Origin: an uncultured bacterium
Lineage (GTDB): Bacteria > Gemmatimonadota > Gemmatimonadetes > Longimicrobiales > RSA9
Direction: 5' to 3'
NCBI GenBank assembly: GCA_937889645.1
Contig: CALBZE010000082.1
Location: 1 to 48,112, forward strand
Length of the DNA stretch: 48,112 nucleotides
Shown in pieces: positions 30,923 through 38,859 of the stretch (the first letter of the stretch is position 1; each line of letters begins with the position of its first letter). Made by a program: the position numbers and the translations under genes. Below the pieces are notes generated by a model. That model was given only the letters and a program-made list of their open reading frames with translations. It was not told the DNA's origin and ran no database searches.

Positions 30923-31531
30923 TCAATCGAGCTCGGCGGCGATCGCGGACATCAGGCGGTCTGCCGCTGCCGGGAGCGCAGCCTCCCGGTCCGCCCGGCG
31001 ATCGAGCCGCGGGAACCTCAACGGCTCGCCGAACGTGATGCGGACCGGCGCGCGCCTGAGCTGCCGGTGCCAGCGCGGCCAGGCCTCGTACGCGCCGCTG
31101 ATGGACACCGGCACGACCGGGACGCCGGCCTTGAGCACGAGCCGGACGGCGCCGAGGCGCGGCGGCTGCAGCCGTCCGTCCCAGCTCCGCTCCCCCTCGA
31201 CGTACACCCCGACCGGCTCCCCTTCTCGCAGCTTCCGGAGCGCGTACCGGACCGCTTGCGGATCGATTTCGAATCGCCGTACCGGGAACGAGAGGAGCCG
31301 CGGCATGAGCCAGGCGAAAATCGGCGAGGTGAACTGGGTGCTTTTCGCCATGGTGTGGACCGGCCGCGGACACACCGCCTGGATGAGGATGGGGTCCAGG
31401 ATGCTCTGGTGGTTGGCGACCAGGAGGAACGGCCCGGACGTAGGGATGTTCTCGAGCCCGCGGACGTCGAGGCGTCCGATGAGGGGCCATAGGCCCCGAA
31501 CGATTCCCTGCGCCAGGCGGTACAGCGTCAT
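30923..31531 (-). CDS. plsC: 1-acyl-sn-glycerol-3-phosphate acyltransferase (PlsC family)
   Basis: 202 residues. Acylates lysophosphatidic acid to phosphatidic acid at the inner membrane. The HX4D motif is NHQSILD (His41, Asp46). Block III is YVEGERSWDG, in place of the common FPEGTRS, so it is slightly divergent. Block IV is AGVPVVPVSISGAYEAWPR. Length is at the short end for the family. ATG lies in the ATGA overlap with the stop of the zinc-ribbon gene, so the two are co-translated. It is the last gene of a three-gene minus-strand run. Confidence 0.92.
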   Translation of the reverse strand: MTLYRLAQGIVRGLWPLIGRLDVRGLENIPTSGPFLLVANHQSILDPILIQAVCPRPVHTMAKSTQFTSPIFAWLMPRLLSFPVRRFEIDPQAVRYALRKLREGEPVGVYVEGERSWDGRLQPPRLGAVRLVLKAGVPVVPVSISGAYEAWPRWHRQLRRAPVRITFGEPLRFPRLDRRADREAALPAAADRLMSAIAAELD

Positions 31532-32148
31532 CGCGTAGCGATTCGGGGCTGGAACTCGATGATCTCGCCACGGCCGGTCGCCCGGTAGTGCCGGCGCAGC
31601 GCCGCGCAGAGGACCTCCTCCCAGAACCGGGCCGAGTCCTCCGGGAAACGGAACGAAACGACCGGTCGGCGGCGCGACTTGATCTGGAGGGTGCTGGAGC
31701 TGGGCTGGACGGCCGTGATCTCGTCGAACGTCCACTCCTCCGCCTCGCCGGCGTCCGGCGTGAACCGGACGCGGTCGCCGTGGAGCGCGAGCACGCCTTC
31801 CTTCGCCGGCCCGAACCGTTCGATGCGATTCATGTAGACGGAGCCGAATCGGATCACGCTCTCCCCCGTCGCCGTCTTGGCGCGCGCGCGGGAGCGGAGG
31901 AGCGCCCCGTCGGGCCCTGTCGGTTCGAGGCGCTGCATGTACTGCTCGATCTCCGGCAGCCGGTCGGCCCACTCCGCCGCGGAGTGCACGTGCATCGTCC
32001 CGTCCGGCGCTTCGGCGACGATCGACGCCCCGCGACCCCGCCGGTAACGCGCGCCGCACCCTCGGCACACCTCCCGCTTCCCCGCCGGACGCAGCCCGCC
32101 TTCGGCCCCGCACAGCGGGCATGCCCAGAGCAGGTCCCGGATCGCCAA
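31528..32148 (-). CDS. Zinc-ribbon protein with C-terminal GRAM/PH-like domain
   Basis: 206 residues from a TTG start supported by GAGGAGG about seven bases upstream. The N-terminus has a CxxC-x(n)-CxxC zinc ribbon (CPLCGAEGG, then CRGCGARY). The C-terminal part (about 95-190: RFGSVYMNRIERFG, VRFTPD, EWTFDEITAVQPSSSTLQI, VVSFRFPEDSARFWEEVL) has the strand-strand-helix order of a GRAM/PH-like lipid-binding domain. The assignment of that domain is tentative. Stop overlaps the plsC start, and the upstream polyprenol-mannose synthase gene ends 13 bp before, so a membrane-lipid role is plausible. Confidence 0.75.
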   Translation of the reverse strand: MAIRDLLWACPLCGAEGGLRPAGKREVCRGCGARYRRGRGASIVAEAPDGTMHVHSAAEWADRLPEIEQYMQRLEPTGPDGALLRSRARAKTATGESVIRFGSVYMNRIERFGPAKEGVLALHGDRVRFTPDAGEAEEWTFDEITAVQPSSSTLQIKSRRRPVVSFRFPEDSARFWEEVLCAALRRHYRATGRGEIIEFQPRIATR

Positions 32149-32161
32149 GCCAGCCTCCTCG

Positions 32162-32893
32162 TCAGAGCCGCCGGAACATGTCGAGGAACCGCAGGTGCCA
32201 GACCCGCCACACGGCCTCGAGGATGATGCGCTTGGACATCTTCGACACGCCCACGTCGCGGTCGGCGAAGACGATCGGGATCTCCTTGATGCGGAATCCC
32301 TTCTTCCACGCCCGCATCGTCATCTCGATCTGGAAGGCGTACCCCTCGGAGCGGACCCTACCCAGGTCGATCGACTCCAGGACCCTGCGGCGAAAGCACT
32401 TGAACCCGCTCGTCGCGTCCGCGACGGGGACGCCGGTAATCAACCGGGCGTAGAGGTTGGCGAAGTACGAGAGGAGCAGCCGCCCGATCGGCCAGTTGAC
32501 GACGGTGACCCGCCCTCCCTGGTAGCGGGAGCCCACGACCACGTCGGCGTTCTGGATCGCCTCCATGAACGCGGGCAAATGGGCCGGATCGTGGGAGAAG
32601 TCCGCGTCCATCTCGAAGAAATATTCGTACTCGCGCGCGAGCCCCCAGCGGAACCCTTCGATGTACGCCGTACCGAGGCCGAGTTTCCCCGCCCGGTGAA
32701 GCACGTGGATGCGCGGATCTTCGGCCGCCATGGCGTCGGCCACCTCCCCCGTGCCGTCTGGCGAGGCGTCGTCGATGATGAGGACATCGAAACGCGTGTC
32801 CCGCCCGAGGACTTCGGGGACCAGGCGCCGTATGTTGTCCCGTTCGTTGTACGTCGGGATGATGACCAGAGCGCGCCCCGCGCTATCTCCCAT
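32162..32893 (-). CDS. Polyprenol-phosphate mannosyltransferase (DPM1-like GT2)
   Basis: 243 residues. Soluble or peripheral GT-A enzyme moving a sugar, probably mannose, from a nucleotide donor to polyprenyl phosphate. IIPTYNERDNI, IIDDASPDGTG, and the DxD-type EMDADFSHDP are diagnostic, with GSRYQGG and SGFKCFRR further on. No C-terminal membrane helices, as in the soluble Dpm1 class. A TATAAC box (minus strand, 32910-32905) sits 12 bases before the ATG, implying a very short leader. Divergent from the GT4 gene across 41 bp. The product may feed the GT-C-type YfhO enzyme nearby. Confidence 0.9.
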   Translation of the reverse strand: MGDSAGRALVIIPTYNERDNIRRLVPEVLGRDTRFDVLIIDDASPDGTGEVADAMAAEDPRIHVLHRAGKLGLGTAYIEGFRWGLAREYEYFFEMDADFSHDPAHLPAFMEAIQNADVVVGSRYQGGRVTVVNWPIGRLLLSYFANLYARLITGVPVADATSGFKCFRRRVLESIDLGRVRSEGYAFQIEMTMRAWKKGFRIKEIPIVFADRDVGVSKMSKRIILEAVWRVWHLRFLDMFRRL

Positions 32894-32899
32894 TCTGTC

Positions 32900-32928
32900 T
32901 TGAAGTTATACGTGTTCCTGGTTAGCTT
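32900..32928 (+). promoter_or_regulatory. Promoter of the GT4-YfhO run
   Basis: TTGAAG (32900-32905), 17 nt, TAGCTT (32923-32928). Same spacing and style as the ccm promoter. The expected start site (about 32935) coincides with the TTG proposed as the GT4 start codon. Confidence 0.5.
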
Positions 32929-32934
32929 CCGGGG

Positions 32935-34182
32935 TTGCCGAATCTAACGAATCTCACCGCACGGGAACAAGTGAGGGTCCTCTACATCGCGACCGCGTAC
33001 CCACGTCACGAGGGGGATGTCATCACGCCCTGGATGACGGAGACGATCCGTCGACTCGGCGCGGCGGGCGTCGAGGTGGACGTCCTGGCGCCCTCCTACC
33101 GAGGACTCGGCAGCGGCCGGGTCGGCGGCATCATGGTGTATCGATTCCGCTACGCACCTCGCCGGTGGGAGGACCTGACGCACGACCAGACGGCGCCGGA
33201 CCGGATCCGCGACCGCCCCGCCTATCTCGGCCTCGTGCCGGGCTACGTCCTGGCGGGAATGCGCGCGGCCGCGCGGCTCGCAGCGGCCGGACGCTACGAC
33301 GTCGTACACGTCCACTGGCCGATCCCGCATGCGCTCCTTGGCCTCGCGGCCCGGTGGCGGGCCGGCGTTCCCGTCGTACTCACCTTCCACGGTGTGGAGC
33401 TGACGTGGACGCGGGGGCGGTGGCCGCTCCTCACCCCTCTGCTCCGCCATTTCGTCCGGACCGCCGATGCGGTCACGGCGAATTCGACGTACACGGCCGG
33501 GATGATTCGGAGCGTGTACGATCGTGACGTGGTTCGAATCCCCTTCGGCGCGACGATCGAACCCCCGACGGCCCGGGTCGAACCGTCGGACAAACCCGCA
33601 GACGCGCCGTTCGAGCTGCTGTTCGTCGGGCGGCTGGTCGAGCGGAAAGGCGTCCATTACCTTCTGGACGCGCTCGCGCGGCTCCGGACGGATCGCCCGG
33701 TGTACCTACGGGTGGTTGGCGATGGCCCGATGCGGGCAGAGCTGGAGGAGCGCGCCCGGCGGCTCGGCCTGGCCGACCGCGTCGCATTCGACGGCTTCGT
33801 TTCCGCGGAGGCGCTGTCCCGGCGCTTCGCCGACTGCGATGCGTTCGTGCTCCCGGCGATCGTCGACTCGAAGGGAGACACCGAGGGTCTCGGCGTCGTG
33901 CTGGTCGAGGCGCTCACCTACGGGAAGCCGGTGATCGCGAGCGCCGCGGGCGGGATCGTGGACGTGATTCGCGATGGCGAGACGGGGATCCTGGTGCCCC
34001 CCGCGGACGCCCAGGCGCTGGCCTCGGCAATCGAGCGGATGGTCGCAGATCCGGCACGGGCGCGGGCTCTGGCCATGGCGGGTCGGGCGCACGTGGACCG
34101 GGAGTTCTCCTGGCCGGCGATCATCGAGCGACTCGTATCGCTCTACGAAAGCCTCGCGGCCGGGGCCCGGCGCGAACATTGA
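32935..34182 (+). CDS. Glycosyltransferase family 4
   Basis: 415 residues from TTG 32935; a GTG at 32971 that gives VRVLYIATAYP is an equally possible start, since the first 12 residues lack family similarity. GT-B fold: N-terminal domain with VHVHWPIPHALLG and LTFHGVELTW, C-terminal donor domain with LLFVGRLVERKGVHYLLDAL, VGDGPMRAELE and the EX7E motif EGLGVVLVE (about 320). Acts in the cytoplasm, most likely building a polysaccharide or LPS sugar chain. Next gene (YfhO type) follows after 15 bp. Confidence 0.9.
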   Translation: MPNLTNLTAREQVRVLYIATAYPRHEGDVITPWMTETIRRLGAAGVEVDVLAPSYRGLGSGRVGGIMVYRFRYAPRRWEDLTHDQTAPDRIRDRPAYLGLVPGYVLAGMRAAARLAAAGRYDVVHVHWPIPHALLGLAARWRAGVPVVLTFHGVELTWTRGRWPLLTPLLRHFVRTADAVTANSTYTAGMIRSVYDRDVVRIPFGATIEPPTARVEPSDKPADAPFELLFVGRLVERKGVHYLLDALARLRTDRPVYLRVVGDGPMRAELEERARRLGLADRVAFDGFVSAEALSRRFADCDAFVLPAIVDSKGDTEGLGVVLVEALTYGKPVIASAAGGIVDVIRDGETGILVPPADAQALASAIERMVADPARARALAMAGRAHVDREFSWPAIIERLVSLYESLAAGARREH

Positions 34183-34197
34183 GGACACGGGAGAGAC

Positions 34198-36639
34198 ATG
34201 GCGCAGAAGACGAAGACGGCGAGCCGGCCGGCCGAGGCCGCGAGAGAGACGACGGCCGCGGGCGGGCCGACCGAGTTCTTCCCCACCCCGTGGCTGCTGG
34301 CCAGCTACCTGGCGCTTTCGGTGCTTTTCTTCTTCCCAGCGCTCATGCCCGGGATGCAGATCTTCGGCACGGACTACCTGGCCGTGGCGTACATGTGGGA
34401 GGAGTTCGTCACGCAGCGATTCGCTGCCGGCGAACTGCCCAAATGGCTCCCCCACGTGTACGGTGGCGCGCCCTTCTTCGCCAATCCGATGGACACCTAC
34501 CATCCGCTGACGCTGCTGTTGCGGCTCGGCGGCGTGCCCACGTACCGGCACCTGGCGATCATTTTCGTGGTGCACTACTTCCTCGCGGGCGTGGGCGGAT
34601 ACCTCCTCCTCCGGGAGATCGGCGTGAAGAGGATGCCTGCCTATCTCGGCGGGCTCCTCTACATGTTCTCGGGCTATCTGATCTCGTTCATCTACGGCGG
34701 CCACGACGGGCGCGCCATCGTGGCGACGCTCGCGCCGCTCTTCCTCTACGCGCTCCATCGGGGGATCCGGCTGGGAGGGTGGCGCTGGTTCGTGCTGGCC
34801 GGGGTCGTGATCGGGACGGCCATGCTTTCGTTCCAGATCCAGAGCTCGTACTACCTCCTCCTGGCAGGCGGGCTCTTCGCGGTCTTCGTATTGTGGCAGC
34901 GTCGGTCCGGGCTCACACTCGCGACCCTCGGCGCGCGCCTGGGTGGCGGGGCGCTGACCCTCGCGATCGGCTTCGCGATGGCGGCCGTAAACTTCCTTCC
35001 CTTCCTGGGTTACGTCTCCGCATCTCCACGAGGGGTTGAAGGTGGGCGCGGGTATGCCTACGCCACATCGTGGGCGATGCCGCCCGAGGAGACGGTTGGC
35101 CTCGCCGTTCCGGAGTGGATCGGGATCCTCGACAACTACTGGGGTCAGAACGGGATCAAGCTACACACCGAATACGCCGGCGCGCTGACACTCCTCCTGA
35201 TCGTTGTCGCGGTCTATCTGCTCCGGCGCAATCGCTACGCCTGGTTCTTCGGCGGCCTCGCCGCGTTCGCGCTGACGATGTGCTACGGCGCGCACACCCC
35301 GATCTACCGCCTGTACTACGAGTTGCTCCCCGGGGTGGACAAGTTCCGCGCGCCGTCCATTGCGTTCTACCTCGTCACGCTGTCCCTCGTGGTCCTGGCC
35401 GGGCTCGCGCTGGAGCGCCTGACCGATCTGAGGGAGGCCCGGTCTTCCCGGTCCCCGTCCGAACGCACCGCCGCCGAGCGCGAGCTCGGCGTGGTGCGCA
35501 ACATAGGATTGGGTGCGCTCGGCGCCGTCGCGCTCTGGGGTCTCGCCGCCCTGGCCACCACACCCGAAAGCGTCGGCGGCTCGCCGACGTCGCTCGAGGC
35601 GTACCGGTCGATGATGGCCGCGGCCAACCACCCCGAGTACGTCAAGGGCGTCTGGCGCTTCGCGCTGTTCCTCGCTCTTTCCGCGGGCGGGCTGTGGCTC
35701 TGGCTTCGGGGCGCCCTGTCCACGCGTGCCGCCGGCCTCCTGTTGGCGCTGACGGCCGTGATCGACCTGTGGGTGGTCGACAAGAAGTTCTTCGAGACGG
35801 TGCCCGAGCCCTCGGTCCTTTTCGCACCGGACGAGGTCGCCAACTTCCTGCGCACGCAGCCTGGGCCGTTCCGGGTGTATGTGCTGCCGGATCTGCCGCA
35901 GGACGACTATCTCACGCTCTTCGGGATCGAGCTGATCGCCGGCGAGCATGGCAACCAGCTCCACAGCTTCAATGAATTCCTGGGGGCGGGCGAGCACAGC
36001 TACACCGACCAGCACAACATCCAGCGCTATCCCGCGTTCATGGCCATGGCCAACGCTCGCTACGTGCTCACGCGTGCGCAGCTGGACGTCCCGTTCCTGA
36101 CGCCGGTCTTCCAGGGCCGCACCCGTACCGGGGCCACGGCCGTCGTCTACGAGAACCGGATGGCGCTACCGCGGGCGTACGTCGTGCCCCGGGCGATCCG
36201 GGTGGAGGGGCTCGATCAGGCGCTGGAGCGCATGCGCTCGGACGCCTTCGATCCGTCGCGCGAGGTGCTGCTCTACGACGAGCCACCCGTCACGGCCGCG
36301 GATGCGGCGGCGTTCGAGGGGAGCGCCCGCGTCGTGCGATACGAGCCGTCCGAGGTCGTCGTCGAGGTCACGACCAACGACAGCGGATACCTGGTGCTGA
36401 GCGACAACTACTACCCGGACTGGACCGCGACCGTCGACGGCGAGCCGGCGACGATCCTCCGGGCGAACCACACCTTCCGGGCCGTGCCGGTGGGACCGGG
36501 TGAGCACACGATCCACTTCCGCTTCGAGCCACGAAGCCTCGAGGCGGGATTCCGGATCTCCCTGGCCACGTGGATCGGCCTCCTCCTCTTCGGCGCCGGC
36601 GTTCTCTGGCAGGAACGTCGACGGAGGGCCTCGGCCTAG
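34198..36639 (+). CDS. YfhO-family multi-spanning membrane protein (GT-C type)
   Basis: 813 residues. A polar N-terminal 28 residues precede about a dozen membrane helices and a large C-terminal extracytoplasmic domain (about 560-785) with YLVLSDNYYPDWTATVDGEP and HTIHFRFEPRSLEAGF, the typical YfhO ending, before a final helix. FGTDY with a following PHVYGGAPFFANPMDTYHPL is the first-loop motif holding the catalytic acid in this GT-C group. YfhO proteins use polyprenyl-phosphate sugars; the DPM1-like enzyme encoded nearby could supply them. Acceptor unknown. GGGAGAG precedes the ATG. Confidence 0.9.
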   Translation: MAQKTKTASRPAEAARETTAAGGPTEFFPTPWLLASYLALSVLFFFPALMPGMQIFGTDYLAVAYMWEEFVTQRFAAGELPKWLPHVYGGAPFFANPMDTYHPLTLLLRLGGVPTYRHLAIIFVVHYFLAGVGGYLLLREIGVKRMPAYLGGLLYMFSGYLISFIYGGHDGRAIVATLAPLFLYALHRGIRLGGWRWFVLAGVVIGTAMLSFQIQSSYYLLLAGGLFAVFVLWQRRSGLTLATLGARLGGGALTLAIGFAMAAVNFLPFLGYVSASPRGVEGGRGYAYATSWAMPPEETVGLAVPEWIGILDNYWGQNGIKLHTEYAGALTLLLIVVAVYLLRRNRYAWFFGGLAAFALTMCYGAHTPIYRLYYELLPGVDKFRAPSIAFYLVTLSLVVLAGLALERLTDLREARSSRSPSERTAAERELGVVRNIGLGALGAVALWGLAALATTPESVGGSPTSLEAYRSMMAAANHPEYVKGVWRFALFLALSAGGLWLWLRGALSTRAAGLLLALTAVIDLWVVDKKFFETVPEPSVLFAPDEVANFLRTQPGPFRVYVLPDLPQDDYLTLFGIELIAGEHGNQLHSFNEFLGAGEHSYTDQHNIQRYPAFMAMANARYVLTRAQLDVPFLTPVFQGRTRTGATAVVYENRMALPRAYVVPRAIRVEGLDQALERMRSDAFDPSREVLLYDEPPVTAADAAAFEGSARVVRYEPSEVVVEVTTNDSGYLVLSDNYYPDWTATVDGEPATILRANHTFRAVPVGPGEHTIHFRFEPRSLEAGFRISLATWIGLLLFGAGVLWQERRRRASA

Positions 36640-36647
36640 GGGTGGCG

Positions 36648-37586
36648 ATGCGGGCGGTCCTACGCCGGGTGGGCGCGGCGCTGTTCATCGGGGCCGCGTT
36701 CTACTTCCTCGGCCGCGCCCTCGTCGATCAGCGCGAGCAGTTGGCGGCGTTCGACTGGAGCGTCGAACCGATCGGTCTCGCGGCGTCGCTCGTCGCGCTC
36801 GTCGCCGTGCTGGCCGGCGGCGTCGCGATCTGGGCGAGCGTGCTCCGACATCTCGGGCACCGCGTCCGGTTCCTCGACCTGCTGCGCATCTGGTTCCTTT
36901 CCAGTCTCGGCCGTTACATCCCCGGCAAGATCTGGCAGTTCGTGGGCGTCGCGGAGATGAGCCGGGCGTCGGGGATCCCGGCGCTGGTCGGCATCACGTC
37001 GCTGATGGCGTACATGGCGCTTGCCGCGGCCGCGGCCGCGCTGGTGGGCGTGTACCTGCTGCCGGCCGCAGCCTTCGGCGCGCTGGGCGACGTGGTTCCG
37101 TGGTTGCGCGCGAGCGCGCCGCTCCTCCTCCTGAGCGTGCACCCCAAGTTCTTCAACGCGGCACTCGGCGTCGTGTCGCGGCTGACGCGCCGCCCCCTGG
37201 GCGAGTGGACGGCCGGCTGGCTCGACGGCGTCGTCCTCGTGGGCATGTGCGCACTCATGTGGCTGGGTTTCGGCGTCGCGTTCCAGCTGTTCATCGGCAG
37301 CGTGGCGGAAACCACGGCGCTCCAATTCCCCGCCCTCACCGCCACCTACGCCCTGTCGTTCCTTGCAGGTTACGCCGCGGTGATCGCGCCGGCCGGTCTG
37401 GGCGCGAAGGATGGCGCGATGGCCGTACTCCTCGTGGCCGCTCTGGACGTCCCGCTCGGCGTCGCCGCGGCCCTTGCGCTCGCGGCCCGCGTCTGGTCGG
37501 TCGCGGGCGATGTCCTTCCTGCGCTGATCCTCCTCCGCGCCCGCCGCGAGGCGCGGGCCGAGTCGAACACGGTGACGCTGACATGA
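36648..37586 (+). CDS. LPG-synthase-TM/UPF0104 membrane protein
   Basis: 312 residues with about eight membrane helices. IWFLSSLGRYIPGKIWQFVG and SFLAGYAAVIAPAGLGAKDGAM are the two conserved blocks of the lysylphosphatidylglycerol-synthase membrane domain (flippase-like part). The cytoplasmic synthase domain of MprF is absent, so it probably moves or handles a lipid and is not an aminoacyl transferase. GTG 36642 could extend it by two residues. Eight bases after the YfhO stop and overlapping the methyltransferase start by 4 bp (ATGA), so part of the same operon. Confidence 0.9.
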   Translation: MRAVLRRVGAALFIGAAFYFLGRALVDQREQLAAFDWSVEPIGLAASLVALVAVLAGGVAIWASVLRHLGHRVRFLDLLRIWFLSSLGRYIPGKIWQFVGVAEMSRASGIPALVGITSLMAYMALAAAAAALVGVYLLPAAAFGALGDVVPWLRASAPLLLLSVHPKFFNAALGVVSRLTRRPLGEWTAGWLDGVVLVGMCALMWLGFGVAFQLFIGSVAETTALQFPALTATYALSFLAGYAAVIAPAGLGAKDGAMAVLLVAALDVPLGVAAALALAARVWSVAGDVLPALILLRARREARAESNTVTLT

Positions 37587-38248
37587 CCGCCACGCTCGAC
37601 CGGCTGATCGACTTCTACCGCGATCGCTACGCCGCGCCGCCCGGCGCCTTGCGGGATTACCGCGCGTACCTCCCGTTCCTCGATCTCGAGCCGGGGGATC
37701 GCTTGCTGGACGTCGGTTGTGGTGAAGGCTTCTTCCTGGAGGCCGCGGCTCGCCGCGGCGCACGACCGACGGGGATCGAGATCGTGGAGGAGGCCGTCCG
37801 GCTCGCCAGGCGCCGTCTTCCCCGCGCCGGGCTCCTCATCGGCGCGGGCGAAGCGCTGCCGTTCGCTGATGCGTCGTTCGACGCCGTCACCTGCCTCGGC
37901 AGCCTCGAGCACTTCGCCGATCCGGCCGCCGGCGCACGCGAGGTCGCCAGGGTCTTGCGACCGGACGGCACCGCGCTGGTCGTCGTGCCCAACCGTCGCT
38001 TCCTCGGCTGGTCCCTCACGGGCCGCGCTGGCACGGAGCAACAGGCCGCGTCCGAGCTCCTCCTCGATCTGGACGAATGGCGCCGCTTCCTCGAGGGCGC
38101 CGGGCTTCGCGTGGTCTCCGTCGCCAAGGAGCCCTGGCACACCAAGCCGTTCCGGTCACGCCTCAAGCGGCTCGCGGTCCGGATCGCATGGTGGGTGCTC
38201 CCGTTGCGCCTCACGTATCAGTTCGCGTTCGTTTGCCGGCGCGCCTGA
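37583..38248 (+). CDS. Class I SAM-dependent methyltransferase
   Basis: 221 residues. Methyltransf_11-like Rossmann fold: motif I LLDVGCGEGFFLEAAARRG (about 41-59), motif II end GIEIVEEAV, motif IV DAVTCLGSLEHFADP and post-motif VLRPDGTALVVVPN. The C-terminal 35 residues are hydrophobic and basic (IAWWVLPLRLTYQFAF) and may sit on the membrane. The substrate may be a lipid-linked sugar or quinone-like lipid given the neighbours; sequence alone does not decide. Last gene of the glycan run; a degenerate tandem repeat begins at its stop codon. Confidence 0.9.
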   Translation: MTATLDRLIDFYRDRYAAPPGALRDYRAYLPFLDLEPGDRLLDVGCGEGFFLEAAARRGARPTGIEIVEEAVRLARRRLPRAGLLIGAGEALPFADASFDAVTCLGSLEHFADPAAGAREVARVLRPDGTALVVVPNRRFLGWSLTGRAGTEQQAASELLLDLDEWRRFLEGAGLRVVSVAKEPWHTKPFRSRLKRLAVRIAWWVLPLRLTYQFAFVCRRA

Positions 38249-38360
38249 TCACGCGCCGCCGCGGCTGATCATCGACCGCGGCCAATCACGCGCCGCCGCA
38301 CCTGATCCGACGCCGACGTAGCCAATCCCGTACCGGCGCGGCCCATCCCGGGCGTGCGGA
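38244..38360. repeat. Degenerate 20-nt tandem repeat, six units
   Basis: Six consecutive units begin at 38244, 38264, 38281, 38301, 38321 and 38341. Five are spaced 20 nt and one 17 nt. Consensus sCyrATCmCGyrCCGsCGyr, with the ATC core kept in every unit. First unit contains the methyltransferase stop. Period 20 is not a multiple of three, so it is unlikely to be old coding sequence. Confidence 0.6.
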
Positions 38361-38364
38361 CGAC

Positions 38365-38380
38365 GCGCCGCTCACGGCGC
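38365..38380 (+). terminator. Short hairpin terminator
   Basis: GCGCCG-CTCA-CGGCGC followed by GAAAAAG. The loop holds the stop codon of the convergent hypothetical gene. Read on the minus strand, a T-run precedes the stem; on the plus strand none follows, so it is moderate at best. Confidence 0.4.
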
Positions 38381-38728
38381 GAAAAAGCCGTGCGTGTCGT
38401 CCCGCTCGGGATCCCACTGGAAGATTCGCCCACCCGGCTTCACCTGGACGCCATGACCCGGGACGTCCGGAAGCCGGTCCAGCCACCCGACGGAGCTGAG
38501 GCGGTCCATGGCGGCGTCGACTTCGGCGGGATCTTCCAGGACGTCGTCGGTCGCGGCCAGCCAGAACTCGCCGACGCCCGGCGCAGCGATCTCCCAGTGG
38601 TGGCTACCATTGGGAGCCCGGCTCCGATAACGCACTCGCGCGTCCGGCCATCGATTCTGCGCCTCTTCCCGCGCCCACGCCTCGAAGCGTTCCCGCACAT
38701 CGTCACGGTGGCTTTCCTCGTTCGCCAT
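38372..38728 (-). CDS. Hypothetical small acidic protein
   Basis: 118 residues from ATG 38728, which has AGGAGG six bases upstream; the frame stays open for 18 more codons but those lack support. The sequence is hydrophilic: a helical, charged N-terminus (RERFEAWAREEAQNRWP), a short strand region (HHWEIAAPGVGEFWLAA), then an acidic helical part and a Trp/Phe-bearing tail. No signal peptide, membrane helix or known motif. I do not recognise the family. It lies 131 bp past the GT2 gene, probably with its own promoter, and ends near the hairpin shared with the plus-strand run. Confidence 0.7.
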   Translation of the reverse strand: MANEESHRDDVRERFEAWAREEAQNRWPDARVRYRSRAPNGSHHWEIAAPGVGEFWLAATDDVLEDPAEVDAAMDRLSSVGWLDRLPDVPGHGVQVKPGGRIFQWDPERDDTHGFFAP

Positions 38729-38859
38729 GATCGCCCTCCTGTCCGTGGAACGGGTTCCCGACCCCACGGTGCGCAAGAGCATGGCCAGCAGGCGCGAGGC
38801 GGTGGGTGTCCCACGCTCGTTGCGTGCGCCTCACAGCTCTCGCGAGCGGCGCGTCGCCG

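Noticed and set aside
36648..37586. Complete MprF lysyl-phosphatidylglycerol synthase
   Set aside because: Only the membrane flippase-like domain is encoded; the catalytic aminoacyl-transfer domain is absent.
38244..38360. CRISPR array
   Set aside because: The 20-nt units are contiguous with no spacers, are degenerate, and no cas genes are present.
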